Assembly (NCBI RefSeq): GCF_050107595.1
Contig: NZ_JBNILH010000002.1
Location: forward strand, 124,001-188,000
Direction of reading: 5' to 3'
DNA: 64,000 nucleotides
Source of the DNA: Bacillus_AB infantis_C
GTDB lineage: Bacteria > Bacillota > Bacilli > Bacillales > Cytobacillaceae
Shown: one piece after another, positions 7,933 to 15,969 of the stretch
Layout of the letters: each line of letters begins with the position of its first letter
Position numbering within the stretch: the stretch's first letter is position 1
Translations under genes and position numbers: made by a program
Notes under the pieces: model-generated
Databases searched by the model: none
What the model was told of the DNA's origin: nothing
The model's input: only the letters and a program-made list of their open reading frames with translations

Positions 7933-8673
7933 TTAAAGGATGTCCCGGAACTTTTCTGCAGTGAAAGGCATGGAGGAGCCGACAGAAGCCAATTCCATTT
8001 CCGGGTATCTTAAGGCCGTAAGCTTATTGCCAAAAACGGCACCTGTATCAATATTATAGGTAGAATTGATGATGCGGGGTTCCTTCACGGGCGTGTGGCC
8101 ATAGACAATGATTCTCTCTCCCTTATACTCCTTTGCCCAGTCTCTTCTTTCAGGAGTGCCGTCCGCGTTGTTTTTTCCGGTAATATCACCGTACAACACA
8201 AAGGTTTTCACCTTTGCATTATTTTTCCCGATAAATTCTTCCTTGATGCCGGCATGGGCGATAATGAGCTTTCCGCCGTCAAGCACCTGATAGAGGGGAG
8301 CCTTTTCATACAGTTCCATGAATTTTTTTCTAATTTCCTTTTTTTCCTTATGGGGAAGGGCTTCATATTCTGCAGCAGTCGTTTCAAGGCCGTGGGTAAC
8401 CTGGACTTTGTTGCCCAGGAAAAAGCGGTAAAGCTTATTGCAATGGTTGCCCGGCGAATAAAAGGCTTCCTGGCGCCTGGCTGCAAGCTCCCAAACAATT
8501 TCAACTGTTTTCAGAGACTCGGGGCCCCGGTCTGTCAGATCACCGACAAATGCAAGCTTTCTGCCATCAGGATGTGTTGGAATGCCTGTTTCCCAGGAAT
8601 AGCCCATTTTCATTGTAAGTGTTCTGAATTCAGCAAAGCATCCATGTATATCCCCAATGATATCAATCTTCAT
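7933..8673 (-). CDS. prpE: Bis(5'-nucleosyl)-tetraphosphatase PrpE
   Basis: A 246-residue calcineurin-like metallophosphoesterase. Motifs in order: GDIHGC near the N-terminus, GDLTDRGP, GNHC, AHAGI and GHTP, which together hold the dinuclear metal site. In B. subtilis PrpE hydrolyses diadenosine tetraphosphate and dephosphorylates phosphotyrosine, and it affects spore germination. The start is ATG 8671-8673, preceded by GGAGGAACAGA; a longer upstream frame has no coding support. It is convergent with yjbO and divergent from mgtE. Confidence 0.93.
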   Translation of the reverse strand: MKIDIIGDIHGCFAEFRTLTMKMGYSWETGIPTHPDGRKLAFVGDLTDRGPESLKTVEIVWELAARRQEAFYSPGNHCNKLYRFFLGNKVQVTHGLETTAAEYEALPHKEKKEIRKKFMELYEKAPLYQVLDGGKLIIAHAGIKEEFIGKNNAKVKTFVLYGDITGKNNADGTPERRDWAKEYKGERIIVYGHTPVKEPRIINSTYNIDTGAVFGNKLTALRYPEMELASVGSSMPFTAEKFRDIL

Positions 8674-8830
8674 TCTGTTCCTCCTCCGCCTATCATTTAA
8701 GCAGGCCTCACTCAGTATATTTGAAATCCTCAAAATATTCCTGTGGGAAGATTTTAATGACGACAAAAAAACAAACATTTGCTAGTATAGTAAAGACTGT
8801 TTTAAGTATACCCGGAAGGAGGGGGAAATC

Positions 8831-10204
8831 ATGCCCGATATGCAAGAAAGACCTTCGGAGCAATATAACCGCGAGCTGCTGCTCCAGTCTTTACAAAATG
8901 AAGATTTAGATGTTTTCAGGGAGGAGTTCCTTGATCTGCACCCTTATGATCAAGCTTCATTTTTTAAGGAGCTGGAGGAAGAGGCCCGTTCAGTCATCTA
9001 TCAATTCCTGTCCCCGGAGGAAATGGCAGATCTCTTTGAAAATCTGGAAGTGGATGAGGAAGAATACAAAGATGTATTGGCTGAAATGAATCCCAGCTAT
9101 GCAGCAGATATGCTGTCAAATATGTATGCCGATGATGCGGTCGATGTCCTGAATGAATTGGACAAAGACCAGGCTGCAAGCTATCTGACCATAATGGACA
9201 GTGATGCTGCCCAGGAAATCAAAGACCTGCTGCATTATGAAGAATATACAGCAGGAAGCATCATGACGACTGAATTCATTTCAATCTCCGCTAATCAGAC
9301 GGTCCGATCCGCTATGTATATCCTGAAAAATGAAGCCCCCCGGGCAGAAACAATTTATTATGTATATGTAGTGGATGAGGACAAGAAGCTGGCAGGGGTC
9401 ATCTCACTCCGTGATCTGATTGTGAACGATGATGACACGATGATCGCGGAAATCACTAATGACCGGGTCGTCTCAGTGTCAGTGGGGGAAGATCAGGAGG
9501 ATGTTGCCAGAAAAATAAAGGATTATAATTTCCTGGCCCTGCCAGTTGTGGATTTTCAAAATCATTTATTGGGAATTATAACAGTTGATGATGTCATGGA
9601 TGTTATGGAAGAAGAGGCGTCAGACGATTATTCCAAGCTCGCAGCGGTTTCTGACATGGATACTCTTGATCGAAGTCCATTTGCTGCTGCCAGAAAGAGG
9701 CTGCCCTGGCTTATTATCCTTCTGTTTCTGGGGATGATGACTGCCAGTCTGATTGGACGGTTTGAAGAAACACTGAGCAAGGTGTCAATACTGGCTGTGT
9801 TTATACCGCTTATTGCCGGCATGGCTGGAAATACGGGCACACAGGCCCTGGCGGTCGCTGTACGCGGGATTGCAACAGGCGACCTTGAAAGAGAGAACAA
9901 ATCGAAGCTTATTTTCAGGGAAGCCGGGACGGGTGTCATTACAGGGACGATCTGCGGGATATTGGTCAGTCTGGCTGTATGGCTTTGGCATGGCGATATC
10001 TATCTTGGCCTGCTTGTCGGCATTTCCATTTTCTCTACATTGATTGTTGCAACACTTGCAGGGGCGCTTGTACCATTGATCATGCACCGTATGAAGATCG
10101 ACCCGGCAGTTGCTTCAGGACCTTTTATTACGACAATAAACGATATTATCAGTATTTTAATTTATTTTGGGATGGCCACATTGTTCATGAGCTATCTGAT
10201 TTAA
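8831..10204 (+). CDS. mgtE: Magnesium transporter MgtE
   Basis: A 457-residue MgtE: an N-terminal superhelical acidic domain (about 15-130), two CBS domains (about 135-255) and five transmembrane helices (about 285-457). The pore motif GNTGTQAL and the terminal TTINDIISILIYF segment with the conserved aspartate are present. The cytosolic domains sense Mg2+ and close the channel. In my recollection of B. subtilis the main mgtE lies elsewhere (ykoK), so its place between prpE and yjbQ is a difference. The 157-bp upstream gap is too short for a recognisable M-box riboswitch and I see none. Confidence 0.95.
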   Translation: MPDMQERPSEQYNRELLLQSLQNEDLDVFREEFLDLHPYDQASFFKELEEEARSVIYQFLSPEEMADLFENLEVDEEEYKDVLAEMNPSYAADMLSNMYADDAVDVLNELDKDQAASYLTIMDSDAAQEIKDLLHYEEYTAGSIMTTEFISISANQTVRSAMYILKNEAPRAETIYYVYVVDEDKKLAGVISLRDLIVNDDDTMIAEITNDRVVSVSVGEDQEDVARKIKDYNFLALPVVDFQNHLLGIITVDDVMDVMEEEASDDYSKLAAVSDMDTLDRSPFAAARKRLPWLIILLFLGMMTASLIGRFEETLSKVSILAVFIPLIAGMAGNTGTQALAVAVRGIATGDLERENKSKLIFREAGTGVITGTICGILVSLAVWLWHGDIYLGLLVGISIFSTLIVATLAGALVPLIMHRMKIDPAVASGPFITTINDIISILIYFGMATLFMSYLI

Positions 10205-10222
10205 ATCGGAGGAGGAATAGAT

Positions 10223-12082
10223 ATGGAGCATGGAGCATCTGTTGCTTCTCTTGTTATAGTCATTCTTGCAGCATTTATCACACCTATTGTGCTGCATCGA
10301 TTGAAATTAAGCTTTATCCCTGTCGTCGTGGCGGAAATCATTGTCGGCCTTATCATAGGAAAGAGCGGGTTTGATCTGGTCCACGAAGACATGTGGCTGG
10401 AAACCCTCTCTACCCTCGGTTTTATTTTTCTGATGTTTTTAAGCGGCCTTGAAATTGATTTTTCGGCTTTTAAAAAGAGCAAGAAAAAGGCAGTTCTGCC
10501 AAATGGAAAGCCTGAGCCTAACACTTTTCTGGTCGCGTCCATTGTGTTTGTCGGTATTTTCGCAGTTTCGCTGCTGCTTTCCTATTTATTTGTCCTGGCA
10601 GGGTTTATTGATAATGCCTTCCTGATGACCTTGATCATTTCGACAATATCTCTTGGGGTGGTAGTCCCTACATTAAAAGAGGCCCATCTGATGAAAACGG
10701 GGATTGGGCAGATCATCCTTTTGATAGCAGTCATTGCCGACTTGGCGACAATGATTCTGCTTGCGGTCTTTGTTTCGCTGAATGATGGAGGCGAAGGCAA
10801 TACCTGGCTGCTCCTCGTATTATTCGGAGCCGGTGTCATTCTGTTCTTTGTCGGAAAGAAGTTCCAGAAACGCAATTTCATTGAAGCAATGTCAACCGGT
10901 ACAGTCCAAATTGGAACCAGGGCAGTTTTCACACTTATTCTGCTCTTGGTAGGGCTTTCCGAAACGGTCGGCGCGGAGAATATACTTGGTGCATTCCTGG
11001 CAGGTGTGCTTGTGTCACTTCTTGCACCGAATCAGGAAATGATTCATAAATTGGATTCATTCGGCTATGGCTTCCTGATTCCGATCTTCTTTGTAATGGT
11101 CGGTGTTGATCTTAATGTGTGGTCGTTATTCAGCGATCAGAAGATGCTTATGCTAATTCCGCTTCTGCTGATTGCCCTGCTTGCTTCCAAGCTTGTCCCT
11201 GTTCTTATTCTCAAGAAATGGTATGACGCAAAAACCGTGATATCATCAGGGTTTCTGCTGACATCCACGCTTTCCCTTGTCATTGCGGCGGCAACCATAG
11301 GGGAAAGGATGGAGATTATTACCGCAGAGATGAGCGGAACGCTGATCCTGGTTGCAATCATTACCTGTGTGCTGACTCCGATCGTTTTCAAAAAGCTTTT
11401 CCCGAAAGAAGCTGCAGAGGAAAAAATGCTCAAGGTCGCCTTCATTGGCGCCAACCAGCTCACACTTCCGGTTTACAGCGAACTGAAATCCTCGCTGTAT
11501 GAACCAAAGCTGTATCATAAAAAGCAAGAGAAGTCGGATAAGCAGATTGCCGATTCCCTTTTTGAGATAGAAGAGGTTGAAGATTTCTCAGTGGAAGTAC
11601 TTGAGGGTACAGATGTTTTCAGTTCGGATATTGTCGTGATTTCTACAGGTGATGAAGAAGCTAATGCCACATTATCCGTCGCTTTCAAAGAACGGGGAGT
11701 AGAGCGGGTCATCTGCCGGATTGAAAGTCCTGACCTGGAAGAATCCCTTCGTGAGCAGGAAGTGGAAGTCTTCTCAGTACTTTTATCTACAAAGGCGCTT
11801 TTGCGTGCTTTAATCGAATCTCCGAGTGTGATGAATATCCTGACCAACCAGGAGACGTCCCTGTATGAGATCAAGCTGTTAAACAGCCAGTTTGACGGCA
11901 TGACCTTAAGGAGGTTTCCATTTACCGGGGATGTTATCTTTGTCCGCATTTTCCGCGGAATGGATTCGATTGTACCGCATGGGGATACTGAGCTTCAAAT
12001 GAATGACAGGCTGATTGTTACAGGTACTAAAGAGTATGTTGATGAATTAAAGCGTGAGCTTGAGTTCTGCGAATGGTGTTAG
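10223..12082 (+). CDS. yjbQ: CPA2-family cation:proton antiporter with RCK domains (YjbQ)
   Basis: A 619-residue membrane protein. About residues 5-395 form a Kef/CPA2-type exchanger core of roughly 12-13 helices (motifs such as FLMFLSGLEIDF and GLSETVGAENILGAFLAGVLVSLL). A cytoplasmic RCK_N-like domain (about 400-530) is followed by an RCK_C/TrkA-C domain (about 535-619). It likely exchanges K+ or Na+ for protons with ligand gating. Starts 18 bp after mgtE with GGAGGAGGAATAG upstream, so the two ion transporters are probably co-transcribed. A strong terminator follows. Confidence 0.9.
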   Translation: MEHGASVASLVIVILAAFITPIVLHRLKLSFIPVVVAEIIVGLIIGKSGFDLVHEDMWLETLSTLGFIFLMFLSGLEIDFSAFKKSKKKAVLPNGKPEPNTFLVASIVFVGIFAVSLLLSYLFVLAGFIDNAFLMTLIISTISLGVVVPTLKEAHLMKTGIGQIILLIAVIADLATMILLAVFVSLNDGGEGNTWLLLVLFGAGVILFFVGKKFQKRNFIEAMSTGTVQIGTRAVFTLILLLVGLSETVGAENILGAFLAGVLVSLLAPNQEMIHKLDSFGYGFLIPIFFVMVGVDLNVWSLFSDQKMLMLIPLLLIALLASKLVPVLILKKWYDAKTVISSGFLLTSTLSLVIAAATIGERMEIITAEMSGTLILVAIITCVLTPIVFKKLFPKEAAEEKMLKVAFIGANQLTLPVYSELKSSLYEPKLYHKKQEKSDKQIADSLFEIEEVEDFSVEVLEGTDVFSSDIVVISTGDEEANATLSVAFKERGVERVICRIESPDLEESLREQEVEVFSVLLSTKALLRALIESPSVMNILTNQETSLYEIKLLNSQFDGMTLRRFPFTGDVIFVRIFRGMDSIVPHGDTELQMNDRLIVTGTKEYVDELKRELEFCEWC

Positions 12083-12092
12083 CATTAATGGA

Positions 12093-12128
12093 AAAGCCGG
12101 CCGTGTAAGAATGGCCGGCTTTCTTATA
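12093..12128 (+). terminator. Terminator after yjbQ
   Basis: A 10-bp stem AAAGCCGGCC / GGCCGGCTTT with a 10-base loop and T-rich tail. Confidence 0.85.
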
Positions 12129-12170
12129 TTCTCCTTCAGCACTTTCCTTTTGGCTGATACTGTAGTAATA

Positions 12171-12187
12171 TTAGTACTAGGTACTAA
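12171..12187. promoter_or_regulatory. FapR operator in front of fabI
   Basis: TTAGTACTAGGTACTAA is a perfect 7-3-7 palindrome closely matching the FapR consensus (TTAGTACCTRRTACTAA type). It lies 30 bp upstream of the fabI start. In Firmicutes FapR represses fatty-acid synthesis genes including fabI and is released by malonyl-CoA, so the site is expected here. Confidence 0.88.
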
Positions 12188-12217
12188 TAACATGTATTAA
12201 TATAGGAGGCACCAAAT

Positions 12218-12991
12218 ATGACTCTGTCTTTAGCTGGAAAAACATATGTTGTAATGGGAGTGGCCAATAAACGCAGCATAGCGTGGGGAATTGCCCGTTC
12301 ATTGCATGAAGCAGGAGCGCGCCTGATATTTACATATGCAGGAGAACGCCTTGAAAAGAGCGTTAGAGAGCTGGCTGGCTCATTGGAAAATGCTAATAGC
12401 CTTGTAATCCCTTGCGATGTGACGAATGACGATGAGGTTGCCCGATGCTTTGCCGAAATTAAAGCCCAGGCAGGAACTATTCACGGTGTGGCTCATTGCA
12501 TCGCATTTGCCAATAAAGAGGAACTGCAGGGAGACTTCATGAATACGACCAGGGACGGATTCCTGCTTGCCCACAATATCAGTTCTTATTCTTTGACAGC
12601 AGTGGCAAAGGAAGCAAAAGAACTGATGACTGATGGGGGAAGCATTGTTACTTTGACCTATCTGGGCGGAGAGCGAGTTATGCAGAATTATAATGTCATG
12701 GGAGTTGCCAAGGCGTCTCTGGATGCAAGTGTCAGATACCTCGCTTCAGATCTTGGAAAAGCCGGTATCCGTGTCAATTCTATTTCTGCCGGCCCGATCC
12801 GTACCTTGTCAGCAAAAGGTGTCAGCGACTTCAATTCAATTTTGAGGGAGATTGAAGAAAAGGCACCTCTGCGCCGCACCACAACTCAGGAAGAAGTCGG
12901 AGATACTGCGGTGTTCTTATTCAGCGATATGTCCAGAGGAATCACTGGGGAGAACATCCATGTTGACTCAGGATTCCATATCATGGGCTAA
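12218..12991 (+). CDS. fabI: Enoyl-[acyl-carrier-protein] reductase FabI
   Basis: A 257-residue short-chain dehydrogenase of the FabI type. It has the NRSIAWGIA-like cofactor segment (KRSIAWGIARSL), the YNVMGVAKASLD motif carrying the catalytic tyrosine and lysine, and the SAGPIRTLSAKGV substrate loop. It reduces enoyl-ACP with NAD(P)H in the last step of each fatty-acid elongation cycle. An AGGAGG site precedes the ATG, and a FapR operator precedes that. Single-gene unit between two terminators. Same neighbour as in B. subtilis (followed by cotO). Confidence 0.96.
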   Translation: MTLSLAGKTYVVMGVANKRSIAWGIARSLHEAGARLIFTYAGERLEKSVRELAGSLENANSLVIPCDVTNDDEVARCFAEIKAQAGTIHGVAHCIAFANKEELQGDFMNTTRDGFLLAHNISSYSLTAVAKEAKELMTDGGSIVTLTYLGGERVMQNYNVMGVAKASLDASVRYLASDLGKAGIRVNSISAGPIRTLSAKGVSDFNSILREIEEKAPLRRTTTQEEVGDTAVFLFSDMSRGITGENIHVDSGFHIMG

Positions 12992-12996
12992 AAAAT

Positions 12997-13024
12997 AGGC
13001 AGGCCAGTCATGGCCTGCCTTTTC
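12997..13024 (+). terminator. Terminator after fabI
   Basis: AGGCAGGCCA, 4-base loop, TGGCCTGCCT, then TTTC, six bases beyond the fabI stop. Confidence 0.85.
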
Positions 13025-13216
13025 AATATGTAAATGGGGGGGAAACCTGAAGCAGGGGAATGTCTATCCCGCAACAAGGTTCCTTATATTCCACAATAGC
13101 ACAAGATTATGAACGATAAATTCCCGCCGTGTTAATCCTTTGTAAAGCTGCTTATCTGATGTTTTACTTCCTCCACAGCAATATGTTTGAAACAAAGGTC
13201 CTTGGCCGCCCTGTAA

Positions 13217-13244
13217 ACGAATCGGCCCATTTTGCATACATATA
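13217..13244 (+). promoter_or_regulatory. Possible SigK-type promoter of cotO
   Basis: AC at 13217, a 16-base spacer, then CATACATATA, close to but not exactly the SigK -10 form CATAnnnTA. Position 30 bp before the cotO start and the coat function of cotO make it plausible. Confidence 0.4.
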
Positions 13245-13274
13245 TGAAGGAGAACCAATTCGGAGGTGCACAGG

Positions 13275-13826
13275 GTGGAGAAAAAAACAAAAGAGCCTAT
13301 GCTTTATATCCATCAGCCCAATTTTAAAATGCCTGAGATTAAAATGCAGGAGGTTTACTCTGCAAAAAATGCTAAAAAGCAGGATGCGGCGGATCGGCAG
13401 GCAAATGATAACCACAAAAAAAGTAAGCCGGCCGGACAAAGGGAAGAGTCCATTTTCGGTCCAGCCAGTCCGGAACTTGGATCAGCAGAGAGAAAAGAGG
13501 ATGTGCAGTCGGCAATCGGTGATTATCAGGATGCTCACCTTGAAAAGAAGGAAGAAGAATCGCGGAAGCAAGGGTTCTTTTCCTTTCAAAGAGTAAAACC
13601 CTTCAAAGAAATGAATGTGGAAGAAAGGCTGGAATATCTGCTTAATTTTCCGAAGCAGCTGCCGCCTGTTCCCTGCCTGATTTCCACGGAAGAAAAAACT
13701 TACAGGGGTATAGTGCAGAGCATGCCTTCTGTAAATGAGGTAGAAATAAAGCTAATGGATCAATCCTTAGAAACGATTAACGTAAAGTCTCTAAAAGAAA
13801 TCAGGATGATTGGCTTTACAAAGTAA
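13275..13826 (+). CDS. cotO: Spore coat protein CotO
   Basis: A 183-residue hydrophilic, charged protein. The N-terminal KEPMLYIHQPNFKMPE segment and the C-terminal NVEERLEYLLNFPKQLPPVPC part match CotO (YjbX). A lysine/glutamate-rich middle (about residues 30-105) is low complexity. CotO is a late outer-coat morphogenetic protein made in the mother cell. I start at GTG 13275, with GGAGG 8 bases upstream; an in-frame GTG at 13266 overlaps that site. Position after fabI matches B. subtilis. A near-perfect terminator follows. Confidence 0.88.
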   Translation: MEKKTKEPMLYIHQPNFKMPEIKMQEVYSAKNAKKQDAADRQANDNHKKSKPAGQREESIFGPASPELGSAERKEDVQSAIGDYQDAHLEKKEEESRKQGFFSFQRVKPFKEMNVEERLEYLLNFPKQLPPVPCLISTEEKTYRGIVQSMPSVNEVEIKLMDQSLETINVKSLKEIRMIGFTK

Positions 13827-13834
13827 TAAGAACG

Positions 13835-13866
13835 TAAGAAAGCCAGCCCTCGGGCTGGCTTTCTTA
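13835..13866 (+). terminator. Terminator after cotO
   Basis: A 15-bp perfect stem (TAAGAAAGCCAGCCC and complement) with a 2-base loop; the T-rich 3' arm serves the plus strand. Confidence 0.85.
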
Positions 13867-13933
13867 ATGAATGGAAAAACAATTGGTTATTATGATTCTG
13901 AGCAGCTTTTCCGCATTTGAATTAACCAGCTCC

Positions 13934-14270
13934 TTAATGAGCAAGCGCCTTCCGCATTTCTGTTTTGTCCAGCTGCAGCGGCTAGAGCCTCGAGTCATAA
14001 GCCACGGTAGAATTAAAGGCAAAGAACGCCTTTTATTCTACCGCGTCTTATGCTTGTCGGCTCTGGGCAAGCCGCCTCCGCATTTCTGTTTGTCCAGCTC
14101 CAGGCGCTAGCCCCTCGAGTCATAAGCCACTTCAGGATTGAAGGCAAAGAACGCCTTCTATCCTGAAGCGTCTTATGCTTGAGGCCCGCAGGATGTGGGT
14201 CATGCAGACGTTGCCACAGGACGTGGCGTTCTTAGTCTGCGCTCCTTAAAGAGCAAGCGCCTTCCGCATT
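13934..14270 (+). repeat. Structured intergenic repeat, compound copy (two units)
   Basis: Two tandem units of a dispersed element. Each starts with GTCCAGCT...CTCGAGTCATAAGCCAC, then a long hairpin around a constant apex AGGCAAAGAACGCCT, then CGTCTTATGCTTG. The stem arms differ: GGTAGAAT/ATTCTACC (14006, 14035) in the first, CTTCAGGAT/ATCCTGAAG (14130, 14160) in the second, yet both stay fully paired. The second unit continues into the GCAGAC...GTCTGC hairpin (14207-14240) seen in the other copies. GAGCAAGCGCCTTCCGCATTT bounds both ends (13939 and 14250). This fills the gap between cotO and cotZ; no gene is seen in it. Confidence 0.85.
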
Positions 14271-14271
14271 T

Positions 14272-14313
14272 CAATACAAAAACAAAGCGGTTCGCCGGTC
14301 ATAGCCGGCGAAC
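14272..14313 (-). terminator. Terminator after cotZ
   Basis: On the minus strand GTTCGCCGG / CCGGCGAAC stem followed by CGCTTTGTTTTTG. A second weaker hairpin (GGCCATT/AATGGCC) lies nearer the cotZ stop at about 14366. Confidence 0.7.
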
Positions 14314-14387
14314 GCCAAGTGATTGACTTGCCTGACTTATGCAAAGAAGGTTCTAACTCAGAAGGGCCATTCAGAATGGCCAGGATG

Positions 14388-14885
14388 CTAGTCACAGATG
14401 TCTAGGTTAACATCGGCAATGCACTGAACAGCACAGAAGCATTTCAGGTCGACTGTAATGCAGTCATTCGTTTTGACAAAGCGGTCTACCTGGCATACCT
14501 TTTTGAGGTCGATGCAGCAGTCATCTGTAAGATCCACTGTATCATAGCCGTCATGTGTTCTCTTTTGCGGTTCAAGGACGCGGAGCACTGCGCAGCAGTT
14601 ATCAAAAATATCTTCTACACGGAAGAAGATGGATACGCAAGAGCATTCGCTGCCTCTGAAGAAAGCATGGAATGGAGATCCATCAGCTGTTTTCAGGACA
14701 AATACGCGAGTATCGGCATTTTGCCTTTTAGACGGAGAAACCAGTGTCCCAAGCGGCTCCAGGAAACAATTCGTCGGGCACTCGCATACATCTTCGGCAT
14801 TATCTTGAATATCTTTAATCGCACGAACCACTTCGCAGACACAGCTGTTTGAGCTTAAAACATTGTCTTTTTTTCCACAACCCAT
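14388..14885 (-). CDS. cotZ: Cysteine-rich spore coat/crust protein CotZ (CotY family)
   Basis: A 165-residue protein with about 18 cysteines, beginning MGCGKKDN and containing paired cysteines such as CVCE, CECPTNC and CFCAVQC. This is the CotY/CotZ family, whose members self-assemble by disulfides into the outermost crust (exosporium basal-layer homologues in other Bacilli). CotY and CotZ cannot be separated with certainty here because only one paralogue is present; the position next to cotO favours cotZ. AGGAGG lies upstream of the ATG. The rest of the B. subtilis cotVWXYZ set is absent from this window. Confidence 0.88.
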   Translation of the reverse strand: MGCGKKDNVLSSNSCVCEVVRAIKDIQDNAEDVCECPTNCFLEPLGTLVSPSKRQNADTRVFVLKTADGSPFHAFFRGSECSCVSIFFRVEDIFDNCCAVLRVLEPQKRTHDGYDTVDLTDDCCIDLKKVCQVDRFVKTNDCITVDLKCFCAVQCIADVNLDICD

Positions 14886-14924
14886 TATCTTTTCCTCCTT
14901 TTGTTTCTTGTGATACTACACTAA

Positions 14925-14952
14925 TAACATATTGCCGGAAGGGCTTATGGGT
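14925..14952 (-). promoter_or_regulatory. Possible SigK-type promoter of cotZ
   Basis: On the minus strand AC, 17 bases, then AATATGTTA, one mismatch from CATAnnnTA, ending 39 bp before the cotZ start. Confidence 0.45.
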
Positions 14953-15058
14953 TACGGACAAACGCCTTGTTTCTGAAAATTAGGCAGTTTTTTTTCTGCT
15001 GTGCATAAAGTGTAGTACTGCATTAGCTTTAGGAAAAAACTTAGAAGAGGTGTACATG

Positions 15059-15394
15059 ATGTTCATATCATTATGGGAATTAACTGTGCTGGCCTTAGCA
15101 GCCTTCCGGCTGACAAGGCTGATTGTATTTGATTCTATTACCGAATTCTTCAGGCAGATTTTTTTGGAGGAGGCAGTGGAAGAAGGAGAGACTTATTATG
15201 TGACGAGGCCAGGGGTAATCCGAGGATTTATCGGCGAGCTTATTAGCTGCTATTGGTGCACAGGCGTATGGGCCTCTGCATTGCTTTATCTCTCCTATCT
15301 TTATTTCCCAATGACGGCGGTCCCTGTCATCTTTATACTTGCCATCGCCGGTGCTGCTGCTTTTATTGAATCTGTCATTCAGCGGCTTATCTGA
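15059..15394 (+). CDS. yjcA: DUF1360 membrane protein, sporulation protein YjcA
   Basis: A 111-residue membrane protein starting MFISLWELTVLALAAFRLTRLIVFD. It has an N-terminal helix, an acidic loop, and two C-terminal helices (about 66-110) with the SCYWCTGVW motif shared by DUF1360 proteins. The B. subtilis YjcA is a mother-cell sporulation protein of unclear role. The start is uncertain (GTG 15050, ATG 15056 or ATG 15059); AGAGGTG spacing favours 15059. It follows cotZ divergently, as expected from synteny. Confidence 0.85.
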   Translation: MFISLWELTVLALAAFRLTRLIVFDSITEFFRQIFLEEAVEEGETYYVTRPGVIRGFIGELISCYWCTGVWASALLYLSYLYFPMTAVPVIFILAIAGAAAFIESVIQRLI

Positions 15395-15419
15395 AACTGG
15401 ACTGTGGCACTATGCCGGC

Positions 15420-15447
15420 ACAGGCACTGATTTGCATGCATAAAATA
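15420..15447 (+). promoter_or_regulatory. SigK-type promoter of the small Lys/Cys-rich gene
   Basis: AC at 15420-15421, a 17-base spacer, and CATAAAATA at 15439-15447, which fully matches CATAnnnTA. It lies 39 bp before the ATG at 15487. Confidence 0.6.
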
Positions 15448-15486
15448 GCACTGTGTACAAGAAATTAAAATATTGGAGGCATCCTT

Positions 15487-15591
15487 ATGTTAAATACTGA
15501 TAAACCGGTACAGGGGACAGTGTCCCTGCCTGTCAAAAAGAAAAAAAAGAAGAAGGGCTGCAGTTGCGGCAAAAAGAAGGGGACCAGCTGA
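15487..15591 (+). CDS. 34-residue lysine- and cysteine-rich peptide, probable spore protein
   Basis: A short gene coding MLNTDKPVQGTVSLPV, then a run of seven lysines, GCSCG, and KKKGTS. GGAGG lies 7 bases before the ATG, a SigK-type promoter lies upstream, and a rho-independent terminator follows at 15619, so it has the full layout of an expressed gene. Composition (12 of 34 lysines or cysteines) and placement among coat genes suggest a small mother-cell spore coat peptide that could be cross-linked. No known family is recognised. Confidence 0.7.
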   Translation: MLNTDKPVQGTVSLPVKKKKKKKGCSCGKKKGTS

Positions 15592-15618
15592 ATAAAAAAG
15601 GCTAAATATGCTTATCCA

Positions 15619-15646
15619 GAAGCCGCGCTTGCGGCTTTTTATTTTT
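15619..15646 (+). terminator. Terminator after the 34-residue peptide gene
   Basis: GAAGCCGC, GCTT loop, GCGGCTTTTTATTTTT. Confidence 0.85.
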
Positions 15647-15870
15647 GTATAAGAATTTATAAATTGTAAGTCTTGTGGATTATTATCATTTCTTGATCAA
15701 CGTCCAGCAGCTGCGCCGAGGTCACAAGCCAAACCTCCCAAAAAGGCAAAGAACGCCTTTCCGGGAGGTTCGTCTTGATGTCCCCAGGAAGCTGGTCATG
15801 CAGACGTTGCCACAGGACGCGGCGTTCTTAGTCTGCGTTCCTTAAAGTGATCAAGGCGCTTGTGTTTTTG
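15647..15870 (+). repeat. Structured intergenic repeat, copy A1
   Basis: About 224 bp, nearly the same as copies at 19389 and 35875. In order: GTATAAGAATTTATAAATTG, TTGATCAACGTCCAGC, hairpin AACCTCCC/GGGAGGTT (15732, 15763) around AAAGGC/GCCTTT, GTCATGCAGACG, hairpin GCAGAC/GTCTGC (15800, 15831), and TGATCAAGGCGCTTG. It begins directly at the T-run of a terminator. Together with the 100 bp to 15969 it fills the gap before the spoVA-like operon. Confidence 0.85.
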
Positions 15871-15945
15871 TTCTTACATTTTTTTCAAGTTGGTTTTATT
15901 CATAAAATGACAGAAACGTGAGGAAAATATAAGAGCGATTAAATC

Positions 15946-15952
15946 CATTTTA
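15946..15952 (+). promoter_or_regulatory. Possible SigG-type -10 element of the spoVA-like operon
   Basis: CATTTTA fits the forespore SigG -10 form CATnnTA, 17 bp before the lipoprotein start. The -35 region (GGAAAAT, 17 bases upstream) is a poor match, so this is tentative. Confidence 0.3.
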
Positions 15953-15969
15953 CATAGGAAGGACAGCTT

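Noticed and set aside
8674..8830. M-box magnesium riboswitch before mgtE
   Set aside because: The gap to prpE is only 157 bp and contains no recognisable M-box structure or terminator.
13129..13596. 155-residue frame overlapping cotO
   Set aside because: It is an alternative frame of the cotO region, very rich in arginine and cysteine in an unnatural way; cotO itself matches a known family.
13934..14270. Insertion sequence or transposase remnant in the repeat elements
   Set aside because: No transposase-like frame was seen in any copy, and no clear terminal inverted repeats with target duplications could be defined.
15901..15969. Clear SigG promoter for the spoVA-like operon
   Set aside because: Only the -10 element CATTTTA is convincing; the -35 match is poor, so it is listed with low confidence and not as a finding.
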